From Neovahlkampfia damariscottae (Eukaryota > Heterolobosea > Selenaionea > Neovahlkampfiida > Neovahlkampfiidae), in assembly GCA_016618085.1 (NCBI GenBank), contig JABLTG010000001.1, positions 127,461 to 191,460 on the forward strand: a stretch of DNA of 64,000 bases, read 5' to 3'. Below are positions 20,475 through 31,892 of this stretch, one piece after another; position 1 is the stretch's first letter, and each line of letters opens with the position of its first letter. Below the pieces are notes generated by a model. The model made no database searches, was not told the DNA's origin, and saw nothing but the letters and a program-made list of their open reading frames with translations. The position numbers and the translations under genes were made by a program.

Positions 20475-22860
20475 ATGAGAATTGTTGAGTAATCATCTGT
20501 TTTTTTAATTTTAAGACTAGCAACATGCAATTTAAATCAATGGGCTATGGATTTCACAGGAAATTTACAAAGAATTATTGAATCCATTAAGATTGCCAAG
20601 AAACAAGGAGCAAAATATAGATTAGGACCAGAATTAGAGATCAGTGGCTATGGTTGTGAAGATCACTATTTAGAAAGTGATACATACGACCACTCATGGC
20701 AAAGTTTTATTTTGAAATTTCTAAAAAAAAAAAAGGTATTGTTAAACTTATCAAAAGTGGAGTCACTGTAAGGATGTTTTTTTTTAACTAAATTTTAGAA
20801 TGGTATTCTTTGTGATATTGGTATGCCAGTTGTTTTTAAGACAGTTCGTTACAACTGCAGAGTTTTTATATTGAATGGTAAAATTTTATTAATCAGACCA
20901 AAGTTGTATCTTGCAAATGATGGTATCTAAATATTTGTAATTGAAAATTTAGGTAATTATCGTGAAACACGGTGGTTTACTTCATGGAAAAATCAACAAA
21001 AAATTGAAACTTTTTATCTCCCACGCAAAAGTTTGTTTTATTTTTTTTTATCAACAAATTCAATAGTTTCTTGTCTTGCAGGTCAAAAAACTTGTCAATT
21101 TGGAGATGCAGTTATTCAATTAAATGATACATCACTTGCTGCAGAGACTTGTGAAGAATTATTCACACCTGACTCACCACATATTAAACTAGGTTTAGAT
21201 GGAGTTGAAATTATCACAAATGGATCTGGTTCACATCATCAACTTCGTAAGTTAAATACAAGAGTTGACTTGATGAAATCTGCGACAACAAAACTTGGAG
21301 GTGCTTATTTATATAGTAACCAACAAGGATGTGACGGTGGAAGATGTTACTATGATGGGTGTGCTATGATCTGGAATAATGGAAATTTATTAGCACAAGG
21401 TTCACAATTTTCTTTAAAAGATGTTGAAGTCATTACAGCTTCTGTTGATTTAGATGAAATTGCAAATTACAGAAATATTTGTTCTTCAAGAGGTGTACAA
21501 TCAAGTTACACTATCGCTTATCCAAGAATTGAAGTAGACTTCAATTTATCATCTGGAAACCTTCATCCAAAGTAAAAAAAAAAAAATTGACAAACAAAAA
21601 ACTTTATTCAAGGTTAAAATTAACAAAACCAAGAAAAATAGAATATCTTTCACCTGAAGAAGAAATTGCTCTTGGTCCTGCATCTTGGTAATTTTTTTTT
21701 TTTTTTTAACACAAACTTTATTAAGGTTATGGGATTATCTCAGAAGATCTGGTATGGGTGGTTATTTTCTTCCTTTATCAGGTGGCGCAGATTCAGGAGC
21801 TACAGCTGCAATTGTTGGAAGCATGACTATTATGGTTCACAGAGAATGTCAAGAAGGAAATCCAATTGTGTTAAAAGACATCAGAAGAATTTGTAATCAA
21901 AAAGATGACTGGGTACCAAAAAGTCCACAAGAAATTGCAGGTTATTTATTTCATACAACTTATATGGGAACTGTGAACTCCAGTGATGAAACAAGAAGTC
22001 GTGCAAAAAGTTTAGCTTCTGAAATTGGAGCATTTCATTATGACGTTAATATTGATATTGTAGTTGATGCTTTAGTTAAAGTATTTGTTGATACAACTCA
22101 AAAAACACCAAACTTTAAAGTTAATGGAGGAGGATGGCTTGAAGATTTAGCATTACAAAATATTCAAGCTAGAATTAGAATGGTTTTGTCATACTTTTTT
22201 GCTCAAACATTAGGTTGGGTTCGTGGTCTTGGAAATAACAAACAATTATTAGTTTTAGGTTCTGCAAACGTTGATGAAGGTTTGAAAAAAAAAAAATTAA
22301 ACAAGATAATTTCAGCATTGAGAGGTTATTATACAAAATATGATTGTAGTGCTGCTGATCTTAATCCAATTGGATCTATTTGTAAAATCGATTTGAAAAG
22401 ATTTCTTTCATGGGGTTCCACAAATCTTGGTTACAAAACATTAGGTGAAATTGTCAAATCAAAAGCAACCGCAGAATTAAGACCAAAAGGTACCAAACAA
22501 GTTTCAGAAGATGATATGGGCATGTCATTTGAAGAATTAAGACACTATGGTACATTACGTAAAATGTTTGGTTGTGGACCTGTTTCAATGTTTAATAGAT
22601 TAGTTCATGAATGGAATGACATTCCTGTTGGAACTGTTGCTGAAAAAGTGAAATTATTCTTCAAAACCTATTCTATCAATAGACATAAAATGACAACTTT
22701 AACACCAAGTTATCATGCAGAATCATACTCACCTGATGATAATAGATTTGATTTAAGACAATTCTTGTATAACATTTCATGGGATCATCAATTTAAGAAA
22801 ATCGATCAATATGTCAAAGACTATGAAAAAGAATTGGAAATTATGAAAAATGAAAAATAA
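20475..22860 (+). CDS. NADSYN1: glutamine-dependent NAD+ synthetase
   Basis: Nine exons in frame (introns 20489-20515, 20704-20735, 20768-20798, 20923-20952, 21031-21081, 21572-21612, 21688-21725, 22280-22315) give 699 residues; human NADSYN1 has 706. The last step of NAD synthesis: the N-terminal nitrilase-fold glutaminase frees ammonia, and the C-terminal domain uses ATP to amidate nicotinate adenine dinucleotide. The glutaminase triad is visible as Glu in [10 protein letters not shown], Lys in IRPKLYLAN and Cys in AAETCEELF. The synthetase P-loop is SGGADSGAT, and [14 protein letters not shown] and [10 protein letters not shown] follow the eukaryotic family closely. The first exon codes only MRIVE minus one base. 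It converges with the acyl-CoA dehydrogenase gene, 5 nt apart. Confidence 0.97.
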
Positions 22861-22865
22861 ATTGT

Positions 22866-24604
22866 TTATAATTTTGATTTATTCATTCTAATTGCCTGAC
22901 GAACACCTAAATCAAGCATGATTTCTTCTGAACCTCCTAAAATGGATAATGATCTTGATTCTCTGTAAATTCTTTCAACTTTTTCACCTTGTCCTCCACG
23001 AGTGTATCCAAGACCTCCAAATATTTGGACAGCTGAAAAAATTAAATTTTTTTTTTTCATAATTTTTTACCTTCTCTTGCACAGAATTCTAAAACTGTAG
23101 TTGCTTGTACTTTTAAAAGAGCTAATGAACCACCTAACTTCATATTTCCTTCTAAATGAGACATTTTACACATTTGATAAGTTAATTGTTCTGTCCAAGC
23201 TTGGCAAGCTTCAATTTGTCTAATCATATTTCCTAATTTTGCTCGAATAACTAATTTCTTTTTCAAAAGTTTTCTTTTTTTACCTTGATGTTCAATCAAT
23301 TTTTTTCCAAAAGTTTTTCTTTTGTTTGCGTAATGAAAAGATTCTTCATAACAAATTCTCGCCAAACGAACAGTTTCAACAATAATAATGAAACGTTCAT
23401 GATTAAAGTTATACATGATATATTTGAAACCTTGATTTTCTTTTCCAATTAAATTTTCAACAGGTACTTTAACATTGTCAAAACTAAATTGTGAAAAAAA
23501 AAAAAAAAAGTACGTGACATAAGCTGTTCCAGCAGCCCATAAACCCATACATTTGATATGTCTTGTTTTAACTCCTGGTCCTCTTTCAACGACTAACATT
23601 GAAATTCCACCCATACCTTTTTTTCCTGTGCGAACAGCAACAGTGAAATAATCAGCAAATGTACCTTTATCAAAATTTATATATATGTATAAAAATACCT
23701 GATGTTATCCATTTCTTTTCACCATTTACAATGTAATGTTTTCCGTCTGGTGTTAATTCAGCAGTACATTGAATATTTGCAACATCTGAACCTGCAGTTG
23801 GTTCTGTGATTGCTAAACAAATGATTTTCTTTCCTTTAACAACGTTTTCAACATACTTATCTTTTAAAGTTTCTGAACCAAAATGTAACAAAGGTGGAAG
23901 ACCTAAACCAATACCTTCACCTAAAATTGAAGCACCTGAAGTTGAACCACATCTCATTAATTCATCTAATAAAATATATTCATGAAAATAATCCCATTCT
24001 TCTGGTTTAACACCTCCAGCAATTTTAGTTCCTGCATATTTTGTTGGCCAACAACCTGAAGACCCTGGATAAAGACCAGCTTCATATCCTTTTTGATGTA
24101 AATCTTTTGGAAATTTTAAAGTTTCATCCCATTCATGACAGAACTAAAAAAGTGTTAATTTTTTTTTTTTTTTTTTTGCACTGGTGTGATGTGTTTTTCA
24201 ACGAATTCACGACAAGCAACACGAAATCTACGATGTGAATCGTTGAAGTATGTTGTATGATGACCTTGATACCAAGCAGGATCGACATAAGGAGTTAAAT
24301 CTCCAAAGTATTTTGGATTTTGATGTTTTCCACCTGAAAGGAGTGAACTTACACCTGGTTTTGATTCTCCTTCAATTTCTCCAATACATAATTTTTCAGT
24401 GTATTTGTCAAGAACTGATTTTTTATGAAAAGCGTCGAATTCTTTAGTAGCATCTTGTCCAGCTACGTTTAAAAGAATTCCTTTTCCTCCTGGATGGAAC
24501 ATAGCAAATTTAGTAATGTCATAGACTTTTCCATCGATGATTATCCATGCATCTGTTTTACTATTATGTTCTCCTACTTCTTCTCTTGTAAAAGTTTTGG
24601 ACAT
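22866..24604 (-). CDS. cytochrome b5-acyl-CoA dehydrogenase fusion
   Basis: Six exons in frame (introns 24144-24181, 23665-23698, 23484-23513, 23251-23283, 23033-23070) give 521 residues. Residues about 1-80 are a cytochrome b5 domain with both haem histidines (HPGGKGIL and FDAFHKK). The rest is an acyl-CoA dehydrogenase: FAD-binding AITEPTAGSD and KKWITSG, then TAYVTFDNVKVP, NHERF and the C-terminal YTRGGQGEKVERIYRE. It should oxidise an acyl-CoA with FAD; the b5 domain may pass electrons on. Similar b5-ACAD fusions are known in fungi. No mitochondrial presequence is evident. The start is fixed by CCAATCAGAATG. Confidence 0.92.
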
Positions 24605-24608
24605 TCTG

Positions 24609-24613
24609 ATTGG
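24609..24613 (-). promoter_or_regulatory. CCAAT box exactly 4 nt before the b5-ACAD start
   Basis: Gene strand CCAATCAGAATG. A second CCAAT lies about 15 nt further upstream (near 24631). Confidence 0.7.
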
Positions 24614-24693
24614 TTGTAGAAAATGATTGGTTAACAGTTTATGTGAAAATTGTTTACACAAACAATCATGAAGTGCACTGATCATTGGTGGTA

Positions 24694-24967
24694 TCACATG
24701 CATTGTTTTGAACAAGAAAAAGGTATAACATCATGTACTCTGGAATTCATTAAACATAGAATTTTACCTGAAATAGTTGAAGCTCATTTTAAAAGTGAAA
24801 TTAATTCCGTCTTCTTGATCTTGCAATTTAATTTCATGTTGAGTTTGTGTCTCATGTAATTGTTTTTTAAGTTCATTAATATGTGTTAATTCAATTGAAC
24901 TCCATTTGAAAAAGCTGTAGGAAGTCAACTTTTTCAAAAAAATCAGACTGAAGAAAACAGTTATCAT
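24694..24967 (-). CDS. possible small two-exon membrane/coiled-coil protein
   Basis: A 28-nt intron (24740-24767) joins two frames into 81 residues. The N-terminus is hydrophobic with basic residues (FFSLIFLKKL), followed by an amphipathic helix (ELTHINELKKQLHETQTQHE) and a short C-terminal tail with CSKQC. The shape suggests a small organelle-membrane protein, but no family is recognised. There is no CCAAT box close to the ATG, and the frame is open for some distance upstream, so the true first exon may lie further up. Confidence 0.4.
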
Positions 24968-25183
24968 TGATGGATAAAACGAAAAATCTCATAAAATAAA
25001 GGATATATAAACCAAAAGAGAGACTGGAAAGAAATGAAACCAAAATCTGTTCTGATCTCAAAAAAGACACAAATTGATTGTTCCTATTGAATTTATTCAA
25101 AGACACATTGCTTGAAAAATTTAATTGGAATCAAAAATAAATTTTTCTGAAAAAGACTTTGACTTTATGACCATTGAACTCAA

Positions 25184-25188
25184 CCAAT
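25184..25188 (+). promoter_or_regulatory. CCAAT box followed by a four-codon upstream ORF
   Basis: CCAATAAAAATG puts an ATG (25193) at the favoured 4-nt spacing, but it opens only Met-Ser-Glu-Asn-stop (25193-25207), 18 nt before the WD40 start at 25226. If transcription begins upstream of 25193, this is a uORF. Confidence 0.5.
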
Positions 25189-25225
25189 AAAAATGTCCGA
25201 AAACTAAAAATAAATTCAAACAAAA

Positions 25226-27121
25226 ATGCAAGGACTGAAGCAAGTGAGTAGTTTTGGTGTTACAACATCACACACAAAGAATATACTTCCTTCTGTAAAT
25301 AATAAAATCTACCAAATTGATGCTCCTATCGGTCCAACTGTTGTTACATGGGACATTAAAGAAAAAAGAAGAGTAAATTTTTTACATGCTCATGAACATA
25401 TTGTTACTTCAATGGAGAGATCACCAAATGATGAGTATATTTCAACTACTTGTTTTGGAGGTGTTTTAAAAATTTGGAATAATGAATGGAAAGAAATGTC
25501 AGATTCTCTTCAAATTTTGAAAGGAAGTATATCATTCTCTCACTGGTCTAGAGATGGAAATTTTATATTGACCTTGTCCAGAAGCACTGGAACTTTATCT
25601 TTGATAAGTGTTGAAAAGTCAAAAAATGGAAGGTTACATTTAAAATTGGAAGGAACAAAAATTGGAAATTACACTTCTGCATCATTTACAAAATCAGGAA
25701 ATATACTCACTATTGAAGAGTATTCAATAAATTCGAAAATGATTTCAATGGCAACTCTCACAGATAAGAAATTTAAATTAATACAACAAAAAGAAATTCT
25801 CCAACAACAAAAAATTTATATGCTCGGAAATGATGAAAATCATTCAATTTTTGCTTTGAAACCTGAAATTAATGATCAAAAACTTATGTTGTTGGATGCA
25901 GAAAATTTGACAATTTTATGTGAGATAAATGCGAATATTAAAGTGAAAACTGTTTTGTTCAATGAAGATTTTTTTTACATTTCAAATAATTCAAATACTA
26001 TACAATGTTATAGTATCGATGGAAAATTTATCAAAGAATACAAAATTCCAAAGTTATCCATTAGAACATTGGTTTGGTCATGCAAGAAGGAGAAGATGAT
26101 TTGGATTGTTGCTGAGGAAGGATTGAAACATTTTAGGTTAGATTCATACGAAGATACAGTTTTATCTGTCTCATTACATTCATTAACTTGTTGTGGTGTT
26201 GATATTTCGGAAAATGGAAAATATTTGGTATCAGGTGATTTCAAAGGAAATGTAATTCTTTGGGATATTGTAAACCATCATTCAATAAAAGAAATACAAC
26301 TAAAATCTGCTATTAGGTGTCTAAGATGGAAAAGAAATTCTAATTGGATTCAAATAGGTTGTCTAGATGGAAGTATCTTGAATTGGAACATTGAAAATGA
26401 CAAATTACAAAAAATTTTAAAAATAAGAAGTAAAATTATTTGTATGGATTGGGAGAATAGTGAAAATCCATCAAGATTGGCTATTGGTACTAAAGATGGA
26501 CATTTAATCATTCTTCAAGAAAACCAAAATATTTTCAAAAAAGTATTAAATAAAGTATCACATCCTCCGATAAAAGGTGGTGAGAAAAATGGTAGATTCG
26601 GTACAATTGGGATGTATTCAGAAGTTTGGTCTCTCAAATGGTCTCCAAATAATAATTTCATAGCTACATCATCAGAAGATCAAACGACAAAAATATGGAA
26701 CCTCAAAGGGGAATTAATTCAAACTTTGAGTGGTCACACAACTGCAGTAACAAGTGTAGATTGGAGTTTAAGTTCTAATGGTGAAATATTAGTCACATGT
26801 GCAGATGACAAGAGAATCATGATTTGGAATGTTTCAAGTTGGGAATTACATCATGAATTCAATACATATCATATTGAAGGATGGCACACATTGACATATT
26901 TAGCATTAGATAAATCAGGTGATCAATTGATTACAACTACACAAAATGGTTATTTGGTTATTTGGTGTTTAAAAACGAAGAAAGAAATCTTCCAAGCAAA
27001 AATTCATTCTGGATCGATTGAAGGATTGAAATGGAATCATAATTCAAGTTTAATCGGTACAGTATCATCAGATTGTACAATTAATGTCTTTGACTCAACC
27101 AATTTAATTTCCAATTTTTGA
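25226..27121 (+). CDS. double WD40 beta-propeller protein
   Basis: Single exon, 631 residues, with WD-type blades from end to end, enough for two seven-blade propellers. Clear blades include GDFKGNVILWDI, TSSEDQTTKIWNLKG, CADDKRIMIWNVS and SSDCTINVFDS. There is no C-terminal alpha-solenoid, which argues against an IFT protein. The length fits AIP1-like or other two-propeller scaffolds, but diagnostic residues were not recognised. It probably acts as a protein-interaction platform. An upstream four-codon ORF precedes it. Confidence 0.8.
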   Translation: MQGLKQVSSFGVTTSHTKNILPSVNNKIYQIDAPIGPTVVTWDIKEKRRVNFLHAHEHIVTSMERSPNDEYISTTCFGGVLKIWNNEWKEMSDSLQILKGSISFSHWSRDGNFILTLSRSTGTLSLISVEKSKNGRLHLKLEGTKIGNYTSASFTKSGNILTIEEYSINSKMISMATLTDKKFKLIQQKEILQQQKIYMLGNDENHSIFALKPEINDQKLMLLDAENLTILCEINANIKVKTVLFNEDFFYISNNSNTIQCYSIDGKFIKEYKIPKLSIRTLVWSCKKEKMIWIVAEEGLKHFRLDSYEDTVLSVSLHSLTCCGVDISENGKYLVSGDFKGNVILWDIVNHHSIKEIQLKSAIRCLRWKRNSNWIQIGCLDGSILNWNIENDKLQKILKIRSKIICMDWENSENPSRLAIGTKDGHLIILQENQNIFKKVLNKVSHPPIKGGEKNGRFGTIGMYSEVWSLKWSPNNNFIATSSEDQTTKIWNLKGELIQTLSGHTTAVTSVDWSLSSNGEILVTCADDKRIMIWNVSSWELHHEFNTYHIEGWHTLTYLALDKSGDQLITTTQNGYLVIWCLKTKKEIFQAKIHSGSIEGLKWNHNSSLIGTVSSDCTINVFDSTNLISNF

Positions 27122-27174
27122 ATAAAAATTGAACCAAGAATAATTCCGCCAATCATCTCTTTCGTTAATTCATC

Positions 27175-27912
27175 ATGTCCACGGAGGAAAATGAAGACAA
27201 ATTTTACAAATTCACAAACGAAGAACTGTTTTGGAAAATGAAAGAAGCAGAATATTTATGCCAAAGTTTATCACAAAAAATGAAAGAATGTTCAAAAACT
27301 AATTCTTCTTTTTCCAAAAGTGCTTGTGAAAATTTTGAAAAAAAATTACCAACTTGTATGATGTCAGTATTAAGTTCAACATTAAAAAAATGTCTTGCTT
27401 CAGTTGATATTCAATCAACTTCAATATTACCTTCAGAAATGAGACGAGTTGAAATTTGTATGCATGATGAGAAGGTTAAATCAATTTTTGAAAAATGGAG
27501 TGAAAGAATTTCATCAACAGAAATGCAAAATCCAAAAAATTTTTATCAACATGAAAATTTAACCCAATTGGATGATTCTTATTCTATTGAAGAATCAGAC
27601 ACAAATAAAAAGATAAAAGAACGTTTTACTAGAATCAAAAAGGACTCACTTTGTGATTTACAACAAAGAAACGTGAAAAAATGTTGGGAAAAAATGCAAA
27701 ATGATTTTAATGAAACTTGTTTCAAAGAAGATTCAGAATGTTATAATTGTGAAGTGAGTGTTTTATGTGGAAAACCGATAAGAGAATGCATGGAGAAAAA
27801 CAAAGATTTAGGCGATTATGCTTATCCTGTTTGTTTGGATGCCACAACATTGAACGTTCAAAAATGTGTTGAAAAATTTCAAAATTTTTTAAGCAACGAT
27901 CCTCAACAATAG
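27175..27912 (+). CDS. Cys-rich helical protein, unrecognised
   Basis: Single exon, 245 residues, no signal peptide and no membrane helix. Paired cysteines are spread over two helical clusters, N-terminal (LCQSLSQKMKEC, SACENFEKKLPTC) and C-terminal (NETCFKEDSECYNCEVSVLC, IRECMEK). The C-x9-C spacing in LCQSLSQKMKEC recalls CHCH-type twin-Cys mitochondrial proteins, but the other spacings do not match, so this is only a resemblance. The start follows GCCAATCATC about 30 nt upstream. TAG stop. Confidence 0.6.
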   Translation: MSTEENEDKFYKFTNEELFWKMKEAEYLCQSLSQKMKECSKTNSSFSKSACENFEKKLPTCMMSVLSSTLKKCLASVDIQSTSILPSEMRRVEICMHDEKVKSIFEKWSERISSTEMQNPKNFYQHENLTQLDDSYSIEESDTNKKIKERFTRIKKDSLCDLQQRNVKKCWEKMQNDFNETCFKEDSECYNCEVSVLCGKPIRECMEKNKDLGDYAYPVCLDATTLNVQKCVEKFQNFLSNDPQQ

Positions 27913-27962
27913 ATATTTCAAAAAAATGAAAAATAATAAAATAACGTTAGTATTTTTAATAT

Positions 27963-27967
27963 CCAAT
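27963..27967 (+). promoter_or_regulatory. CCAAT box exactly 4 nt before the RanBPM-like start
   Basis: CCAATCAAAATG, the clearest example of the spacing. It sits in a 59-bp gap after the preceding stop. Confidence 0.7.
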
Positions 27968-27971
27968 CAAA

Positions 27972-29398
27972 ATGACGGATTATTTTCCTGAACTTTTTGC
28001 AACAACATTTGAAGAAATTGAACAAAAAACAAAAGAGTCAAAAAAGAACAGATTGACACAAAATAGTAATAGATATTTAAAAGTTTCTTCAAATAAATTA
28101 TCAGTGTCTCATCTTTCTGCTTCTCCACTTCAAACAGACGCAGTTTGGAAAAAAAATAAACTTAAAAATTTAGAGCATTCAATCAATTGACCCTTTTTAT
28201 AATTTTCAATATGTTGGTTATTTTGAAATATATGTTGAAGAAACAAATGGAAATGGAGGAGCTGCAATTGGATTAGCATTGAAAAATTATCCAACTAATA
28301 AACAACCAGGTTTGGAAATTTGAAAATATTTAAAAGTTGTATTAGGTTGGTTAGATGGTTCTTATGGATATCATGGTGATGATGGAAATAAATTTCACAA
28401 TTCAAGTTCTCCAGGTTTGAAAAAAGAAATTAATTTTTTTTTTCTTAATAGGAAAATCATATGGTCCAGTATTTGGAGTTGGAGATACAATAGGTTGTGG
28501 TTATATATTCAGAACACGTGAAATATTTTTCACAAAAAACGGAAAATTTTTAGGAATTGCTTTCAAAGCTCATAAAGACAGAGTTTTGTATCCAACTATA
28601 GGTTTAGATCATAGTTTTGGTAATTTAATGATTTTTTTAATCTTTTAAAGTTCATATAAATTTTGGTGAAAATGATTTTGAATTCAAAATTGGAGATTTA
28701 ATTGAAGTATTACAAAAAAAAAAATCAAAACTAATTTTGAAAAAAAGGATGAAAAAAAAAAAGAATTTGAAGATGTTGATACTTATAAATTGGAAAATGA
28801 AGGAATTAGAAAATTAGTTGTTTCCTATTTGATACATCAAGGTTATAAAAACACAGTAAAAATATTAGACGAAAAAAACAGTCAATATGAATTAGAATTC
28901 AGATTTGGTAACTAAAAATAACTTTATTAACATCTAATAAAGAAATTAAAAGACTCATCTTGAAAGGTAAAATTGAAGAAACTTTAGATTTGTTAAATCA
29001 AAAATTTCCATTTTTTCTAAATTCAAAGAAAGAATCAAAAGCCATGTTGTATTATCAATTATTCATTGAATATATAAAGAGTGATGAATTACTTGTTGCT
29101 ATTGAAGTAGCTCAAAACTATTTTGATGAATTTCAAAATTTTTCATCTGTTCCTGAAGTTTATGTAAATTTGAAATTCACACTAATTTTTTCAGGAAATT
29201 ATAGGTTTATTAGCATATGAATCACCAAAAGATTCACCTTTATCATATTTATTGAATCAAGAACAACGAAAAAAAACAGTTGATTTCATAAATCAAGAAA
29301 TTATTGAATATTTGGGTGGTGAAAAGAATTCTGCTTTAGAAAATTCATTAAGTGGATTAAGTGTTACATATAATCAATTAAAATTTTCAGGAAAATAA
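27972..29398 (+). CDS. RanBPM/Gid1-like protein (SPRY-LisH-CTLH-CRA)
   Basis: Eight exons in frame (introns 28143-28173, 28310-28345, 28415-28451, 28620-28650, 28707-28747, 28908-28942, 29158-29194) give 392 residues. The SPRY domain carries the family phrases [25 protein letters not shown] and [13 protein letters not shown]. LisH follows ([18 protein letters not shown]), then CTLH ([17 protein letters not shown]) and a CRA-type helical end ([10 protein letters not shown]). In yeast and animals this is the scaffold subunit of the GID/CTLH ubiquitin ligase. The splice model restores every domain boundary. Confidence 0.9.
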
Positions 29399-29528
29399 AA
29401 TATTTAAAACAACTATGCAGTCTATTTTTGGCATTTTCTTCTTAAATCGACCAATTGGTGATAAATACTGATTGGATTTTGATTGGTTAAAGCAATTTAG
29501 TTACAACAGTTACATTGAAACAATCATA

Positions 29529-30125
29529 ATGAAGTTAAAATTATTTATTGTAGCACTTCTTTTACTCATCGTTTTTGCTTCTGCTCGCACTCATTATCTT
29601 GATGAAGACTATGAAGATGATTTGGAAAATCTTGAAGACTTTGAAGAACCTGAAGTCTTATCAGAAAAAACACTCAGAAAAGGAGGAAGCATAGGAGGAA
29701 GAACAGGTTACAGAACAGGTTACAGAACAGGTTACAGAACAGGATATAGAACAACTTATAGAACAGGATACACAAGACCACGAAGATACGCTGGGACATA
29801 TACATTCATCGGTTTTACTACATTAGCAACTGCTCCAACAGGTTATAGACAAATGACATGCAGATTGAAAACAAAAGTTTCAACTACACAAACAAGTTAT
29901 ATCAAAAGAACTTGTTATGTCAATGACACTACAGGAAAATACTATGTTAAAAAACAAACTTCATCATCAGCAAGTATGAATGCACAATATCAAGCTCAAG
30001 AAAAAAATATTGTACAAAGTGACACAGGTATTCAAGGACAACTTCAAAGTTCTGGAGTTTCAGTTAAATTCAGTGTTATTTCAATGATTATGGGTCTTTT
30101 ATTAACATTTGTTTTTATGGCTTAA
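29529..30125 (+). CDS. secreted, probably GPI-anchored protein with RTGY repeats
   Basis: Single exon, 198 residues from ATG 29529; longer readings add residues ahead of a good signal peptide (KLFIVALLLLIVFASA). An acidic stretch is followed by about six tandem pentapeptides of the form YRTGY (about residues 58-85), then a Thr/Ser-rich region with two cysteines. The end is a hydrophobic tail (FSVISMIMGLLLTFVFMA) without a cytosolic tail, typical of a GPI-attachment signal. A surface-coat role is inferred. Four CCAAT/ATTGG boxes crowd the 80 bp upstream. Confidence 0.65.
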   Translation: MKLKLFIVALLLLIVFASARTHYLDEDYEDDLENLEDFEEPEVLSEKTLRKGGSIGGRTGYRTGYRTGYRTGYRTTYRTGYTRPRRYAGTYTFIGFTTLATAPTGYRQMTCRLKTKVSTTQTSYIKRTCYVNDTTGKYYVKKQTSSSASMNAQYQAQEKNIVQSDTGIQGQLQSSGVSVKFSVISMIMGLLLTFVFMA

Positions 30126-30183
30126 AATAAAGTTTATTTTCCATAAAACTTGACTCTCTGGAGATTTTTTTGAATCACTTTGT

Positions 30184-30546
30184 ATGGTTATTAGGTGTTA
30201 TTTTTCATTGATATGGCTTTGCTTAGTTAATTTTTTCGTCCAACCAATTTTTTGGATTTTGATGTTCGCCAGAACCTTGCTGTTTTTTGCTTCTTATGTG
30301 ACAAACTGTTTTTTAATGATTGTGGGCTTTTTTATTTCTACTACATACTTAAAACTAATACAACATCAAATTTCGTATAATTTACGCATTAGAGGTTGTT
30401 TAATTCGAATCCCAATTTTTTGTTATTTTATTACTGCCTTTGGACTTGTTTTTTATTACTTTAATACCAATACACCTGGCGGAATTATGATTTTTGAAGC
30501 CATATTATCGTTTGTTGGTGGTTTGTTGTTGGATTTTATTGAATGA
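30184..30546 (+). CDS. small multi-pass membrane protein, uncertain
   Basis: A 120-residue frame with three or four hydrophobic helices (FFVQPIFWILMFARTLLFFA, CFLMIVGFFISTTYLKL, IPIFCYFITAFGLVFYYF, FEAILSFVGGLLLDF). It starts 58 nt after the previous stop with no CCAAT box in front. T-rich DNA can produce such frames by chance, so this may not be a gene. Confidence 0.4.
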   Translation: MVIRCYFSLIWLCLVNFFVQPIFWILMFARTLLFFASYVTNCFLMIVGFFISTTYLKLIQHQISYNLRIRGCLIRIPIFCYFITAFGLVFYYFNTNTPGGIMIFEAILSFVGGLLLDFIE

Positions 30547-30888
30547 ATCAAAATTAAAAAAAAATACAATTGATGTTGAACTTTGTAAATGAAAATTAAT
30601 TTTTCTGTCATGAATTTGAATGTTATCTGCATGAAATTGGACTTTTTTGTTTTTCAAATTTTATTTTTTTCACTGAACACATTTTGTTGGATAAAAAAAC
30701 TCCTAACGAATGAAAAGAATTTTTCCTAAATTGAATAAATTGAAGAAAACAATCATTTTTTCAACAAATCTAGAGAATTTAATTCACACTTCGGCAAAAC
30801 TTTCAAACCAATAAGAAAATTTTTGACGTTCGTTGTTAATTGTCCAATCACCAACCTTCAACTTGAAACATCATCAAGAACAACAAGC
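30547..30888 (+). promoter_or_regulatory. intergenic region before the desaturase
   Basis: AT-rich, no gene seen. Near its end are aaaccaataag (about 30808) and gtccaatcacc (about 30842), both within 85 nt of ATG 30889 and the likely promoter. Confidence 0.4.
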
Positions 30889-31892
30889 ATGACAATAGAA
30901 CAAAAGTATCATCATAAAGAACAACCTGTAGATTTTTATTTCAGTGAAGTTGGAGAACCACATGCCACAAGAAGAAAACAAATTTTAGCAGAATATCCAG
31001 AAATTGCTGATCTTCAAGGATATGATCCAAATACAAAATATGAAGTTTTATTTTGGATGACAACACAATTTATGTTAGCTTATATTCTCAAAGACCAACC
31101 TTGGTCAATTTTACTTGCAGTTGGTTATATTTATGGAGGTGTAGCAGGTCATGCATTATTTTTAGCTATGCACGAAATATCACGTAAGTTTAAGAAAAGA
31201 CTTAACTTGTAGACAACTTATTATTTGAAAAACCATATCATAATCAACTTTTTGGTGTTTTTTGTAATACTACAACCATATTTCCACATTTTTCAATGTT
31301 TCAAAGATATCATCATGATCATCACATGCAACAAGGAGATGTAATCGGTGATGTTGATATTCCTTCAAGATTTGAAGGTTTAATTTTTAGAAATGCTTTT
31401 ACAAAAGCTATTTGGGTATTTTTACAACCAGTTTTTTATATAACAAGACCATTGTTTGTTTCACCTAAAAAACCAAATTTTAATGATGCAGTTTGTTGGA
31501 CAACTTGTTTTATTTCAAGTTGTTTGATTGGTTATTTCCTTGGAGCTAAATCAGTTGTTTACTTATTCGTTTCTGGTTTCTTTGGATCTGGTTTACATCC
31601 AGTTGCTGGTCATTTTATCGCTGAACATTATGTTTTTTCAGAAGGACAAGAAACTTATTCATATTATGGTATTTTAAACAAAGTAGCATTTAATGTTGGT
31701 TATCACAATGAACATCATGATTTTCCAAGAATTCCAGGTAGCAAATTACCTTTAGTTAAAAAAATTGCTGCTAAATACTATGATAATTTAGAACATCATG
31801 ATTCTTGGGTTAAAGTTATGTGGGATTATATTACAGATCCAACAATGGGTCCATATTGTAGAGTTGTTCGTGATGCAAGAAAAAGAAAATAA
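30889..31892 (+). CDS. DEGS1: sphingolipid delta(4)-desaturase (DES1-type)
   Basis: Two exons, intron 31184-31212, 324 residues; human DEGS1 has 323. It introduces the 4,5-trans double bond into dihydroceramide in the ER. All three His boxes of the membrane di-iron desaturases are present: HEISH (restored by splicing), HHDHH and HNEHH. GDVDIP, SGFFGSGLHPVAGHFIAEHY-type residues and TYSYYG match the animal family almost word for word. Hydrophobic helices flank the boxes as expected. The N-terminus is chosen at ATG 30889, giving MTIEQKYHH and the HATRRKQIL family start region. Confidence 0.95.

Noticed and set aside
30400-30420. ttaattcgaatccc resembling a tRNA T-arm
   Set aside because: No acceptor, D or anticodon stems can be paired around it.
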